A stretch of 64,000 nucleotides of DNA from JBBROS01 sp965260935 (GTDB lineage Bacteria > Pseudomonadota > Alphaproteobacteria > Acetobacterales > Acetobacteraceae). Positions 44,192-52,971 of the stretch are shown here, piece by piece (position 1 is the stretch's first letter; the number at the start of each line of letters is the position of its first letter). The notes beneath the pieces are model-generated. The model saw nothing but the letters and a program-made list of their open reading frames with translations. It was not told the DNA's origin and ran no database searches. The stretch spans positions 62,001-126,000 of the forward strand of contig CBDHCB010000001.1 of the NCBI GenBank assembly GCA_965260935.1, in the 5' to 3' direction. The position numbers were made by a program, and so were the translations under genes.

Positions 44192-45448
44192 ATGGCCCGC
44201 CCGACACTGGTTTTCCTGACCAAGATGGCAACGCGCGGAACATGCCGCATCGTCGCAACCGCGTTGCTGCTGGCCGGGGGAGCGGTGGCGCCAGGCGCCG
44301 CCAAGGCACAGGCTCCCTCGCCCGTCCGCATCGGCGTGCTGGAGGACATGACGGGTCCGTTGTCGGACGGCGCCGGGCCAGGGACCGTGGTGGCCGTCCG
44401 GATGGCGGCCGAGGATTTTGGTGGCTCGGTGCTCGGGCGCCCGGTCGAGGTCGTATCGGCTGACCACGCCAACAAGCCCGATATCGCTTCCGCGACCGCG
44501 CGGCAGTGGTACGGTCCCGGCGGGGTGTCCATGATCACAGGCCTGGCCAACTCGGCAGTCGCGCTCACTGTCCAGGGCATCGCCAGGGATGCGGACCGCA
44601 TCAGCATCACCACTGCCAGCGCCAGCTCTGAGCTGACAGGGCGGGCGTGCTCCCCCAGGGGCGTGCACTGGGTTTACGACACCTACAGCGTGGCAGCAGG
44701 GATCGCCCGGGGCATGGTCGCGGAGGGCCAGGACACCTAGTTCTTCGTCACGACCGACTATTCGTTCGGGACCACGCTTGAGCGGGACACACGGGCCGTC
44801 ATCGAACGGAGCGGCGGCCGGACGGTCGGTTCCGTCCGCTTCCCGATCGGCACGACGGATTTCAGCTCCTACCTGCTTGCCGCGCAGGCATCAGGCGCCA
44901 AGGTCATCGCGCTGGCAAGCGCTGGCGGCGACACGGTGAATGCCATCAAGCAGGCCCAAGAGTTCGGCCTTGCCGGCGGCCCGCAATCCGTCGTCGGGCT
45001 GCTTGTGTTCCAGTCGGACCTGGACGCCCTCGGCACGGAAGCCGCACAGGGCATCCGCTACACCTCCGCCTTCTACTGGAACGCCGACGCCCCAAGCCGT
45101 GCGTGGTCGCAGCGTTACACGGCCCGCACCAAACGCGCCCCGACCATGCTGCAGGCCGGCGCATATGGGGCCGCGCTGCACTACCTCCGGGCAGTGGCAG
45201 CGGCCGGCACCACGGATGCAGGTCCGGTGATGGAGCAGGTCCGGGCCTTGCCGGTCAACGACATGATGACCCATGGCGGCAGCGTGCGGGAGGACGGCCG
45301 TGCGGTGCGGTCCATGTTCCTGATGGAGGTGAAGCGGCCGGCCGAGGTTATGGAGCCGTTCGATACGAGCAGGGTCGTGGCCGAGATCCCGGCACGCGAC
45401 GCTGTCCGGCCCCTTCTGGACGGCGGATGCCCGTTGGTCGCGCGCTGA
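44192..45448 (+). pseudogene. periplasmic substrate-binding protein (LivJ-like) with in-frame amber
   Basis: A branched-chain-amino-acid/amide-type ABC binding protein: signal peptide (CRIVATALLLAGGAVAPGAA-KAQA), IGVLEDMTGPLSDGAGPGTV, GGVSMITGLANSAVALTVQG and ITTASASSELTGRACSPRGV. At 44738-44740 a TAG interrupts GQDT-(W)-FFVTTDYSFGTTLERD; Trp is expected there. The same frame then continues to 45448 (FSSYLLAAQASGAKVIALAS; SAFYWNADAPSRAWSQRYTA). It would be about 418 residues if read through. No permease or ATPase genes accompany it. A sequencing error is possible, but the call as it stands is a pseudogene. Confidence 0.85.
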
Positions 45449-45463
45449 CCCGGCGGCGTGCAG

Positions 45464-46246
45464 TCACTTGATCCTTGGCTTCCCGATCCGGCCATGGGCT
45501 GTCCGCCGCGGGGGCAGGGCAGCCGCGCTGGGCGCTTCTGTGCCCGGCGTGGAACCTGGCACCTCATAGCGGCTCAGGAATGTCAGGACGGCCTCGTCGA
45601 TCACCAGGGCGAGCGGCGGCATTACCTTGACGGCCGGGCCGATGGCCATGACGTGCGGCCAGATCGCGAACTCCTGGATCAACCCGAAGAACTGGTGGGC
45701 GGCGATCTCCGGGTATTGGCAGGCAAGCACGCCCGCCTCGTTCAGCCGGCGCAGGCAGGCGGTGAACCCTTCCAGCAGGGGCTGCTTGCCCAGGCGGTAA
45801 AACTCTTCCGCGATCCAGGGGCGTTGGCGCGACTCCATGATGACCAGCCGGGTGAAGGCGACTTGCTCCGTGCCGTTGATGAACCGGATGACGGCTTCCC
45901 CGAACCCGCGCAGGATCGCCGCAGGCCCGAGCGCCGGGTCAAGGCTTGTGGACAGCACGGCCGCGCTGTCGCGGGCGATCTCGTCCCAGTGCAGCCCGAC
46001 CATGGCCCAGAACACCGCCTCCTTGCTGCCGAACAGGTTATAGACCGTTTGGCGCGTGACGCCTGCGGCCTCGCCGACCCGCTCCAGGTTCACGCCGTCG
46101 AAGCCGGCTTCCAGGAACAGCCGCTTGGCCGCTTGCAGGATGGCGGGCGAGGCGTTGTTGCCGGCGGCCCGGCCCGGCCTGGCCCGCGTGCCCTTGGCGC
46201 GGGCCAGGGGCTTGGAGCGGGCCGCTACGCGATCAGGGGTGGCCAA
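45464..46246 (-). CDS. TetR/AcrR family regulator
   Basis: A 260-residue regulator. The basic N-terminus leads into the TetR HTH: ILQAAKRLFLEAGFDGVNLE then RVGEAAGVTRQTVYNLFGSK and EAVFWAMVG. The C-terminal ligand domain contains AAILRGFGEAVIRFINGTEQ and LLEGFTACLRRLNEAGVLAC, similar to AefR-type TetR C-terminal domains. It lies divergent from the MFS gene with an operator-like site (46270-46290) between them, so it probably represses the transporter/hydrolase operon and itself. The ligand is presumably the cluster's substrate. Confidence 0.88.
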   Translation of the reverse strand: MATPDRVAARSKPLARAKGTRARPGRAAGNNASPAILQAAKRLFLEAGFDGVNLERVGEAAGVTRQTVYNLFGSKEAVFWAMVGLHWDEIARDSAAVLSTSLDPALGPAAILRGFGEAVIRFINGTEQVAFTRLVIMESRQRPWIAEEFYRLGKQPLLEGFTACLRRLNEAGVLACQYPEIAAHQFFGLIQEFAIWPHVMAIGPAVKVMPPLALVIDEAVLTFLSRYEVPGSTPGTEAPSAAALPPRRTAHGRIGKPRIK

Positions 46247-46269
46247 GCTCTGCTTCTCCGACGAACATA

Positions 46270-46290
46270 TTTGACTCTACCGTAAAGACA
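46270..46290 (+). promoter_or_regulatory. operator-like site C
   Basis: tttgactctaccgtaaagac plus a, in the gap between the divergent TetR and MFS genes; near-identical, in reverse, to site A. Position and repetition make it the best candidate TetR operator. Confidence 0.55.
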
Positions 46291-46366
46291 ACCAACCCTT
46301 GCTGGATTGGCCGCACCTGCGGCTGAGGTCCCTCGCATGGGCCTCCATCGGCCAAAGGAGCACGCC

Positions 46367-47761
46367 ATGCAACCTGAACCGCGGCACGACCCAGCCCCGC
46401 ACGCGCCCTCGCAGCCGGGGGAGGTGTCCCGGACCGTGGCTTGGTACGGCGTCGGCGTGCTGTCGGTCGTGCAGCTGTTCTCATTCATTGACCGCCAGGC
46501 CCTAAGCCTGCTGATCGCGCCCATCAAGGCCGAGTTCGGCATGTCCGACACCCAGGTCAGCCTGGTCATCGGCCTCGGCTTCGCCATCGCCTACGCGATC
46601 GCCGGGCTGCCGATCGGCCGTCTGGTGGACCAATGGTCACGCCCGGCGCTGCTCGCCTTGGGCCTCACCTTGTGGAGCCTCTGCACCGCAGCCTGCGGCT
46701 TCGCATGGTCGTTCACCCATTTGGCGCTGCTGCGGTCGGGCGTCGGCATCGGGGAAGCGACGCTCACGCCCACGGTGATTTCCTTCCTGGGCGACTACTT
46801 CCCGCCTTCCAAACGCGGCATCTCGTTCGGCGTGTTCGCCGTGTCCGTTTACGTCGGCAGCGGGCTGTCGCTTGTGGCGGGCAGCGCCATCCTCGAGGCG
46901 TTCGAGGGTGTTGCGCTGGTCAACGTTCCGCTCGTCGGCGAGGTCAAGCGCTGGCAACTGGTGTTCCTGCTGATCGGCTTGCCAGGCCTCCTCGCCGTGC
47001 CGCTGGTGCTGACCCTGTTCGAGCCTCGCCGGCAGCGCGGCATGGCGGCAGCCCCGGCCATGCGCGGCCTTTCAATGGCCAAAGTGCTGTCGCACTACCG
47101 CCGCCACTGGCCCGCCTTCCTGGCGCAGCACGCCGCCAGCACGATGATGGCGATGCTGTTCTATGGGGTGAGCGCCTGGGTGCCCGAGTTCCTGCGCCGG
47201 ACCTACGGCATGCCGATCTCGACGGCGGGGTTCTCCTTCGGAATGGTGACGGTTGCGGCAGGCTCCCTCGGCGTGCTGTCGGGCGGCTTCTTCTCGGATG
47301 CCTTGCTCAAGCGCGGCTACGCCGACGCGCGGCTGCGGGCGACCTTGTTCGCAGCGCTTGGCGCCTTGCCCTTCGCAGCCGCGTTCCCGCTGGCGGGATC
47401 GGCCGAGGTCAGCCTGGTGCTAATTTTCGGCATGGTATTCTTCACCTCCACCATCTCGACTGCCGGCTCGACCGGGGTGCAGGAGCTGGCCTTGCCGCGG
47501 ATGCGGGGCATCGCGGCGGCCATCTACCTGTTCATCTTCAACGGCATTGGGCTGTCGCTCGGGCCGACGCTGTTCGCCGTGCTGACGGACAAGGCGTTCG
47601 GCGACCCGGCCCTGCTGTGGCGGTCCCTGGCCACTGCTGCACCGTCCGTCGCGGTGCTTGCCGCCGTGTTCTCGTTGGTTGGGCTAAGGCCCTACCGCCG
47701 CTGTGTCGCCGCCAACAGCGGCAGCCAAGCGCCCATTCTCGCCGTTGGAGGCCATCCATGA
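46367..47761 (+). CDS. MFS transporter
   Basis: A 464-residue protein with 12 predicted membrane helices. It has the MFS signatures: SFIDRQALSLLIAPIKAEFG after helix 1, GLPIGRLVDQWSRPALLALG (motif A between helices 2 and 3), LLRSGVGIGEATLTPTVISF (helix 4) and GGFFSDALLKRGYADARLRA (helix 8-9 loop). It resembles the spinster/anion-symporter branch of organic-acid importers. ATG 46367 follows aaaggag; the open frame upstream has no RBS. It overlaps the lactamase-fold gene (ATGA). Probably imports the compound handled by the hydrolases of the cluster. Confidence 0.9.
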   Translation: MQPEPRHDPAPHAPSQPGEVSRTVAWYGVGVLSVVQLFSFIDRQALSLLIAPIKAEFGMSDTQVSLVIGLGFAIAYAIAGLPIGRLVDQWSRPALLALGLTLWSLCTAACGFAWSFTHLALLRSGVGIGEATLTPTVISFLGDYFPPSKRGISFGVFAVSVYVGSGLSLVAGSAILEAFEGVALVNVPLVGEVKRWQLVFLLIGLPGLLAVPLVLTLFEPRRQRGMAAAPAMRGLSMAKVLSHYRRHWPAFLAQHAASTMMAMLFYGVSAWVPEFLRRTYGMPISTAGFSFGMVTVAAGSLGVLSGGFFSDALLKRGYADARLRATLFAALGALPFAAAFPLAGSAEVSLVLIFGMVFFTSTISTAGSTGVQELALPRMRGIAAAIYLFIFNGIGLSLGPTLFAVLTDKAFGDPALLWRSLATAAPSVAVLAAVFSLVGLRPYRRCVAANSGSQAPILAVGGHP

Positions 47762-48648
47762 TCCCACAGCAGCAAGCCCATCGCGTCGGCGATGCCCTGG
47801 TTACCCGCATCCCGGAGCTGCTGCTCCGCAATTTCAAGACGACGGACCTCATCCCCAGCTGGCAACCGGGCAGTGCCGACCGGGATGACAGCTGGATGGT
47901 GTCCGACTGCCTGGACGCCACGCATACGCATGTGGTGATCAGCACGCATGGCTGGCTGGTACAGACCCCCCGGCACACGGTTATCGTGGACACCGCGGTC
48001 GGCAACGGCAAGAGCCGCGCCATGGCCGCCTTCGACCACCTGGAGGAACCCTGGCTGGAGCGGCTGGCCGCGGCTGGGGTCGAGCCGGAAGCAGTCGATT
48101 TCGTGCTGCTGACGCACCTGCACACCGATCACGTCGGCTGGAACACGCGCCTGGTGGACGGGCGCTGGGCGCCCACTTTCCCGAACGCGCGCTACATCCT
48201 GCCGCAAGGGGAACAGGACCGCCTGGCGGCGCTGATCGAGGCGCAAGGCCCGGACACGCCCAAGACGGCCTTCTACGCCGACAGCGTGCTGCCGGTGATC
48301 GAGGCCGGCCAGGCTTCCTTTGTGGGGCCGGACGGGGGCGAGCCGGTCGAAGGGTTCGCGTTCCACCCGACGCCGGGCCACAGCGCCGGGCACATGTCGA
48401 TCGGCTTGGCATCGGGCGGGGCGTATGGGTTCTTCCCAGGCGACGTGATGCACCACCTGATCCAGGTTCGCCGCCCGGACTGGAGTTCAGTGTTCAGCGA
48501 CGCGCCGGAACGCGGCCGGGCGTCGCGGGAATGGGCGCTGAACCACATGGCGGACACCGGCGCCCTGGCGTTCAGCTCGCACTTCCCGGGATCATCGGCC
48601 GGCCGGGTGTCGCGGACCGCGGACGGCTTCGCCTGGACGTTCGCCTGA
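47758..48648 (+). CDS. metallo-beta-lactamase-fold hydrolase
   Basis: A 296-residue protein. FVLLTHLHTDHVGWNTRLVD is the HxHxDH zinc motif, PTPGHSAGHMSIGLASGGAY the third His, YGFFPGDVMHHLIQVRRPDW the bridging Asp, and FSSHFPGSSAGRV the last His. This is the layout of the AHL-lactonase/organophosphate-hydrolase branch of the fold. No signal peptide, so cytoplasmic. The start is set by the ATGA overlap with the MFS gene. In context (creatininase-like enzyme, importer, TetR) it may open a lactone or cyclic amide; quorum quenching is an alternative that cannot be excluded. Confidence 0.88.
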   Translation: MIPQQQAHRVGDALVTRIPELLLRNFKTTDLIPSWQPGSADRDDSWMVSDCLDATHTHVVISTHGWLVQTPRHTVIVDTAVGNGKSRAMAAFDHLEEPWLERLAAAGVEPEAVDFVLLTHLHTDHVGWNTRLVDGRWAPTFPNARYILPQGEQDRLAALIEAQGPDTPKTAFYADSVLPVIEAGQASFVGPDGGEPVEGFAFHPTPGHSAGHMSIGLASGGAYGFFPGDVMHHLIQVRRPDWSSVFSDAPERGRASREWALNHMADTGALAFSSHFPGSSAGRVSRTADGFAWTFA

Positions 48649-48680
48649 TGCGCCGCCGGACCCTCCTGCAGGTTCTCCCG

Positions 48681-48859
48681 CTCTTTGCGTGGAGGCGAAA
48701 GCTTGCGAAGAACAGATAAGTTTCTGATATCCTGAAGAAGATTTGGTTTGGCAGGCTTTGGTCAGCGTGTCGTGCCGAGCCGCCGGGATCGTTGATCAAT
48801 TCCGCAGCAAGCGCAGTTTGTTAGCCTCTCGGTTTGCAGGATCACCTCCACGCAAAGAG
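48681..48859. repeat. MITE-like element, copy 2 (179 bp)
   Basis: Reads the same, base for base, as 38884-39062, with the same terminal inverted repeat ctctttgcgtggagg. Here the neighbouring sequence on the right differs from copy 1, so these 179 bp define the mobile unit, apart from possible target bases. Confidence 0.85.
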
Positions 48860-48888
48860 ACATTGGTGGCGAATTCGGCGCGGCTCAG

Positions 48889-50559
48889 TCAGGCGGTGAG
48901 CGGATGCAACTGCGCAAAGGCACAGGACCGTGTTTGTGCCTTCGGTTCGCCCGCCAGCCACCTCAGCAATCGGACGAGGTTCATCGCTGCCGCCGTCATG
49001 AGGTGGGCGAGGTGCGTTTTCGCGTGCCCAAAATACGGCGTCCGCCGAAGCCGAGCCGAGCGCACGCCCTGCGCGATCGTGCCCTCGATCCCGGCCCGCC
49101 GCGCGTACTCGACTGCAAACTCAGCAGTCTGCTCCCGTGCCCGCCCGATGCGCAACGCTTCGTGTTGGGCTTCGGGGCGGATTGTGATTGCCCGGCGCGT
49201 TGAGGTCGAGCGCGTGCACTGCGGCCGGAGCGGGCAGGCTCGGCAATCAGCAACTGAGAACTTGATCTTGACCACTGGCGTCGTGCCGCGGGCGAGCGCC
49301 GGCGTCCAGCTTTGGCTCACCTTTCCGGCCGGACATGTTGCCCGCTTCTGGGCGAAGTCGATGGCGAAGTCTCGCGCAGCAAACCCAGCACCGGCCTGGG
49401 CCTGCCACTGCCGATCGCCGCGGGTCGGGCCGACCAGATCGATCCCGTAGCGCTCCCGCGCGTCGACGAACAGCGCTGAGTTCACAAAGCCGGTGTCGGC
49501 GACATGGGTCGTCGGGAGCAGGCTCCGCGCATCGAGCGCGGCATGAATGGCCGCAGTCGCCGCGTCGTCCGAAACCGCGGCGTTCGTTGTCTCGACGTTG
49601 GTGATCAGGTTCGGGGGGCCGTCGTCGCAGGTTTCGGTCAAGTGCACCTTGTAGCCGCTCCACACGGTCGCGCCCTTGATCGCGTAGCGCGCTTGCGCGT
49701 CGTATGGCGAGCCGATGTATCGGCCCGACGGCGGCACCTGATCGTTCGCCCGCCAATCAACCTGAGTGTCCTCCGGCCCGTGCTCGGTGAGAAGGAAGTT
49801 CTGTATCCAGACCTGTCGCAGGGTCTCGAGGGCAGTCACGTTCCGCACGTCGGGCGGCGCGCCGTCCGCCCTGGCCAGAGCCAGCAGCGTAAACCCGTCG
49901 ACGCCGGTCTGCACCGCCCACGCCCGACGCCCAGCTTCGCTCTTCGGCAGCCGGAACTCACTCGCCCGAAATCCATACCGGTCGACCCACGCCGGGGTTG
50001 TGTGCGCGCGCAGCCAGTCGGGTGTCGTTGTCGCCAGCGCGTTCAGCGCGTGGCGCAAGGTCTCCCCAACGACTTCGAGCCGGCTCATGGTGCGCATAGC
50101 CCCGAGAACGTGCGTGGAGTCGCTGCGCTGCCGTCCGCCGGCCTTCAGCAGCCCGCGCCCTCGCGCCAGTTCGAGGATGGCCTCGAAAAGCCGGCCCTCC
50201 GCCCCATGCGCCAGAAGGCGCGTGCGGAACTCGCTCAGAACAGTGTGGTCGAAGCCGACGTCGGTCAGCTCCAGGCATAGCAGATACTTCCAGTCGATCC
50301 GTGTGCGGACCGCGTCGGCGGCTTGCCGGTCGGTCAGCCCTTCCATGAACTGCAGGAGCGTTGCAAGCGCGAGCCGGACCGGCGCCTCGGCGGGCCGCCT
50401 CCGGGTCGGGAACAGGTCGGCAAAGTCGCGATCTGCGACAACACTGTGCAGGTCGTCGTGAAGGCGCATAACCGGATTGCCCTTCGGAAAGATCGCCCGC
50501 GCGACCTGCGCGGTCTGGTCTGGCACATTGTATGTGCGATTCGCATCGAACGACATCAC
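48889..50559 (-). CDS. IS1182 family transposase
   Basis: A 556-residue DDE transposase. N-terminal IFPKGNPVMRLHDDLHSVVA and DRQAADAVRTRIDWKYLLCL then FDHTVLSEFRTRLLAHGAEG are typical of IS1182. Catalytic Asp residues lie in GRQRSDSTHVLGAMRT and TTHVADTGFVNSALF; the C-terminus carries a Cys-rich insertion (CPAGKVSQ; CRACPLRPQCTRS) and ARRAGIEGTIAQGVRSARLR with the Glu. No interruption. Possibly less mobile because its left end is split by the MITE. Confidence 0.92.
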   Translation of the reverse strand: MMSFDANRTYNVPDQTAQVARAIFPKGNPVMRLHDDLHSVVADRDFADLFPTRRRPAEAPVRLALATLLQFMEGLTDRQAADAVRTRIDWKYLLCLELTDVGFDHTVLSEFRTRLLAHGAEGRLFEAILELARGRGLLKAGGRQRSDSTHVLGAMRTMSRLEVVGETLRHALNALATTTPDWLRAHTTPAWVDRYGFRASEFRLPKSEAGRRAWAVQTGVDGFTLLALARADGAPPDVRNVTALETLRQVWIQNFLLTEHGPEDTQVDWRANDQVPPSGRYIGSPYDAQARYAIKGATVWSGYKVHLTETCDDGPPNLITNVETTNAAVSDDAATAAIHAALDARSLLPTTHVADTGFVNSALFVDARERYGIDLVGPTRGDRQWQAQAGAGFAARDFAIDFAQKRATCPAGKVSQSWTPALARGTTPVVKIKFSVADCRACPLRPQCTRSTSTRRAITIRPEAQHEALRIGRAREQTAEFAVEYARRAGIEGTIAQGVRSARLRRTPYFGHAKTHLAHLMTAAAMNLVRLLRWLAGEPKAQTRSCAFAQLHPLTA

Positions 50560-50669
50560 CTACCCCCGCTGGCTTGAGCCGCGTCGTCGCCGAGATGCGG
50601 CGCGCAGGCCGTCCTCTCATCGCAGAAGCCACGCCGAATTCGCCACCAATATCAAAGCGCGGGAGAACC

Positions 50670-50912
50670 GCTTTTGTGGACGGTTTGCGGGCTTGGGCAG
50701 CGTGTTGCACAGACCCGCAAAGCGGGCGCACCAATGCCCTACGGCAGAGAACCTGCCATGGCTCGGCAGAAGCTGCCAACCTGACAACGCCTGATCAGTT
50801 TCCCTCTGGACCATTCATTTGTTTCCGGCCACGTTGCAGCAAGCGTCAAATATTACAGGGAATCATCGGACCGCGACAATGCGGTCCAGGCCCGGAGATT
50901 GAGGAAGCATCC
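50670..50912 (+). promoter_or_regulatory. leader of the sugar ABC operon with IS6 end and hairpin
   Basis: A solitary IS6-type terminal repeat (gccaacctgacaacgcc, 50775-50791) shows a former IS6 insertion. A hairpin with perfect 7-bp arms (ggaccgc-gacaat-gcggtcc, 50868-50887) lies just before the Shine-Dalgarno gaggaag of the binding-protein gene and could be an operator or leader structure. No gene. Confidence 0.5.
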
Positions 50913-52043
50913 ATGATCGGTCACACCCTTGCCACCGAGTCAGTTCCTACCAAGCCGGCGTCAACCCCCGCCGCCGCCACAGCGTTCGTCGCCGCCGCGG
51001 CCATTGCGCTCGCCGTGTTCAGCGCCGGCGCCGCCCGGGCCGCCGACCTCGCCAACACCACCGTCGCCTTTCTCATGCCCGACCAGGGCTCGACCCGCTA
51101 TGAGGAGCACGACCACCCGGGCTTTGTCGCTGAGATGAAGAAGCTCTGCCCCACCTGCCCGGTGCTCTATCTCAACGCCAGTGGCGATGCCTCGCGCCAG
51201 CAGCAGCAGTTCAACTCCGTCATCTCCCAGGGCGCCAAGGCGATCGTGCTCGACCCGGTCGACTCAACCGCCGCCGCGTCCCTCGTCAAGCAGGCCCAGG
51301 GGCAGGGTGTCAAGGTCATCGCCTACGACCGGCCAATCCCGTCCACCCCGGCCGACTACTACGTGTCCTTCAACAACGAGCAGATCGGCAAGACCATTGC
51401 CGACTCCCTCGTCCAGCACCTCGCCAAGACCGGGGCCGCCACCAGCGACACCGGCCTGCTTGAAGTGAATGGCTCGCCGACCGACGCCGCCGCCGGCCTG
51501 ATCAAGAAGGGCATCCACGCCGGCATCGCCGATGGCAAGTACGCGACCCTCGCCGAATACGACACCCCGGAATGGGTGCCGGCCAAGGCGCAGCAATGGG
51601 TCAGCGGCCAGATCTCGCGCTTTAACAAGAAGATCGTCGGCGTCGTCGCCGCCAACGATGGCACCGCCGGCGGCGCCATCGCCGCCTTCAAGGCCGCCGG
51701 CGTCAACCCAGCCCCCCCCGTCACCGGCAACGACGCCACTATCGCAGGATTGCAGCTTATTATCGCCGGCGACCAGTATAACACCATCTCCAAGCCGAGC
51801 GAGATCGTCGCTGCCGCCGCTGCCAACGTCGCCGTGGCCCTGCTGTCCGGCGGCACGCCCAAGTCCGACACCGTCCTTTACAAGACGCCGACCCAGTTGT
51901 TCACGCCCACCTTGATCACTGCCGACAATCTCAAGGCCGAGATCATCGACAAGAAGGTGAACGGCAAGCCGATCGCCACCGCCGCCGAGCTGTGTACCGG
52001 CCGTTACGCTGAAGGTTGCAAGAAGCTCGACATCACGCCGTAG
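50913..52043 (+). CDS. sugar ABC transporter periplasmic binding protein (XylF/RbsB-like)
   Basis: A 376-residue protein: signal peptide to about residue 47 (FVAAAAIALAVFSAGAARA-AD), then a type I periplasmic binding fold: TVAFLMPDQGSTRYEEHDHP, QQFNSVISQGAKAIVLDPVD, VIAYDRPIPSTPADYYVSFN, GVVAANDGTAGGAIAAFKAA and PVTGNDATIAGLQLIIAGDQ. The YDRPI and NDxxAxGAxxA motifs are those of the D-xylose-binding branch of the CUT2 family. It heads an operon with an ATPase and a permease. Sugar specificity (xylose or another pentose) is inferred. Confidence 0.88.
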   Translation: MIGHTLATESVPTKPASTPAAATAFVAAAAIALAVFSAGAARAADLANTTVAFLMPDQGSTRYEEHDHPGFVAEMKKLCPTCPVLYLNASGDASRQQQQFNSVISQGAKAIVLDPVDSTAAASLVKQAQGQGVKVIAYDRPIPSTPADYYVSFNNEQIGKTIADSLVQHLAKTGAATSDTGLLEVNGSPTDAAAGLIKKGIHAGIADGKYATLAEYDTPEWVPAKAQQWVSGQISRFNKKIVGVVAANDGTAGGAIAAFKAAGVNPAPPVTGNDATIAGLQLIIAGDQYNTISKPSEIVAAAAANVAVALLSGGTPKSDTVLYKTPTQLFTPTLITADNLKAEIIDKKVNGKPIATAAELCTGRYAEGCKKLDITP

Positions 52044-52152
52044 CCGCGAGCCTGCCCCGTCCCGCGAAGCTGCCGGGCGGGGCGTCGCGGTTCGCCCCGC
52101 CGACCCGGCCAGGTCTTCGGCCCGTCCCCACCGTTGAGAAGTCCCGCGCGCC

Positions 52153-52971
52153 ATGAATGCTCCCTTGAACGGATTGCCGCCCGCCGACGACGTGGTCCTC
52201 AGCCTGCGCGGCGTCTCGAAGCAGTTCGGCGCCGTGTCCGCGCTGACGAACATCGACCTCGACGTCCGCGCCGGCGAGGTCGTGGCCCTTGTCGGCGACA
52301 ACGGCGCCGGCAAGTCCACCCTGGTCAAGGTGCTCGCCGGCGTCCACCAGCCGACCTCCGGCACCATGACGTTCCGCGGCAAGCCGGTGACGTTGAACGG
52401 TCCCAACGACGCGCTCGATCTCGGCATTGCCACCGTGTTCCAGGATCTCGCCCTGTGCGAGAACCTCGACGTGGTCGCCAACATCTTTCTTGGCCGCGAA
52501 CTCAAGCCCTTCGCGCTCGACGAGGTTTCGATGGAAATCCGCGCCTGGACGCTGCTTAACGAGCTGTCCGCCCGCATCCCCAGCGTGCGCGAGCCGGTCG
52601 CCTCCTTGTCCGGTGGCCAGCGCCAAACCGTCGCCATCTCCCGTTCCCTGCTGCTCGAGCCCAAGCTCATCATGCTCGACGAGCCGACCGCAGCCCTCGG
52701 CGTCGCGCAAACGGCGGAGGTGCTCAACCTGATCGAGCGCGTTCGCGACCGCGGCCTCGGCGTCATCATGATCAGCCACAACATGGAGGACGTCCGCGCC
52801 GTCGCCGACCGCATCGTCGTGCTGCGCCTCGGCGCCAACAACGGCGTGTTCTACCCCGACAGCTCGAACGAGGAGCTGATCAGCGCCATCACCGGCGCCG
52901 CCGACAACTCGGTGTCCCGCCGCTCCGAGCGGCGACAGGCCCAGCAGGGCGATGGCGAGGCCCGCGCGTGA
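52153..52971 (+). CDS. sugar ABC transporter ATP-binding protein, single domain
   Basis: A 272-residue ATPase: Walker A LVGDNGAGKSTLVKVL, Q-loop TVFQDLALCENLDVVANIFL, signature SLSGGQRQTVAISRSLLL, Walker B KLIMLDEPTAALG and switch His in GVIMISHNMEDVRAVADRI. It has one nucleotide-binding domain, unlike the fused double-domain XylG/RbsA of enteric bacteria, so it should act as a dimer. Single-domain versions are common in alphaproteobacteria. GTGA overlap with the permease start. The Arg/Gln-rich tail (RRSERRQAQQGDGE) is unusual. Confidence 0.9.
   Translation: MNAPLNGLPPADDVVLSLRGVSKQFGAVSALTNIDLDVRAGEVVALVGDNGAGKSTLVKVLAGVHQPTSGTMTFRGKPVTLNGPNDALDLGIATVFQDLALCENLDVVANIFLGRELKPFALDEVSMEIRAWTLLNELSARIPSVREPVASLSGGQRQTVAISRSLLLEPKLIMLDEPTAALGVAQTAEVLNLIERVRDRGLGVIMISHNMEDVRAVADRIVVLRLGANNGVFYPDSSNEELISAITGAADNSVSRRSERRQAQQGDGEARA

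Larger units (their letters stand above)
48671..50669 (-). mobile_element. IS1182-family element with a MITE in its left inverted repeat
   Basis: The right end, reversed, reads ggttctcccgcgctttgata then ttggtggcgaattcggcg. The left end has ggttctcccg (48671) and, 179 bp later, acattggtggcgaattcggc. The left inverted repeat is therefore split by the repeat at 48681-48859. One transposase gene occupies the interior. Confidence 0.82.

Noticed and set aside
46633..48648. 671-residue version of the metallo-beta-lactamase-fold protein
   Set aside because: The N-terminal 375 residues are the wrong frame of the MFS gene; the ATG at 47758 with ATGA overlap fits the family start.
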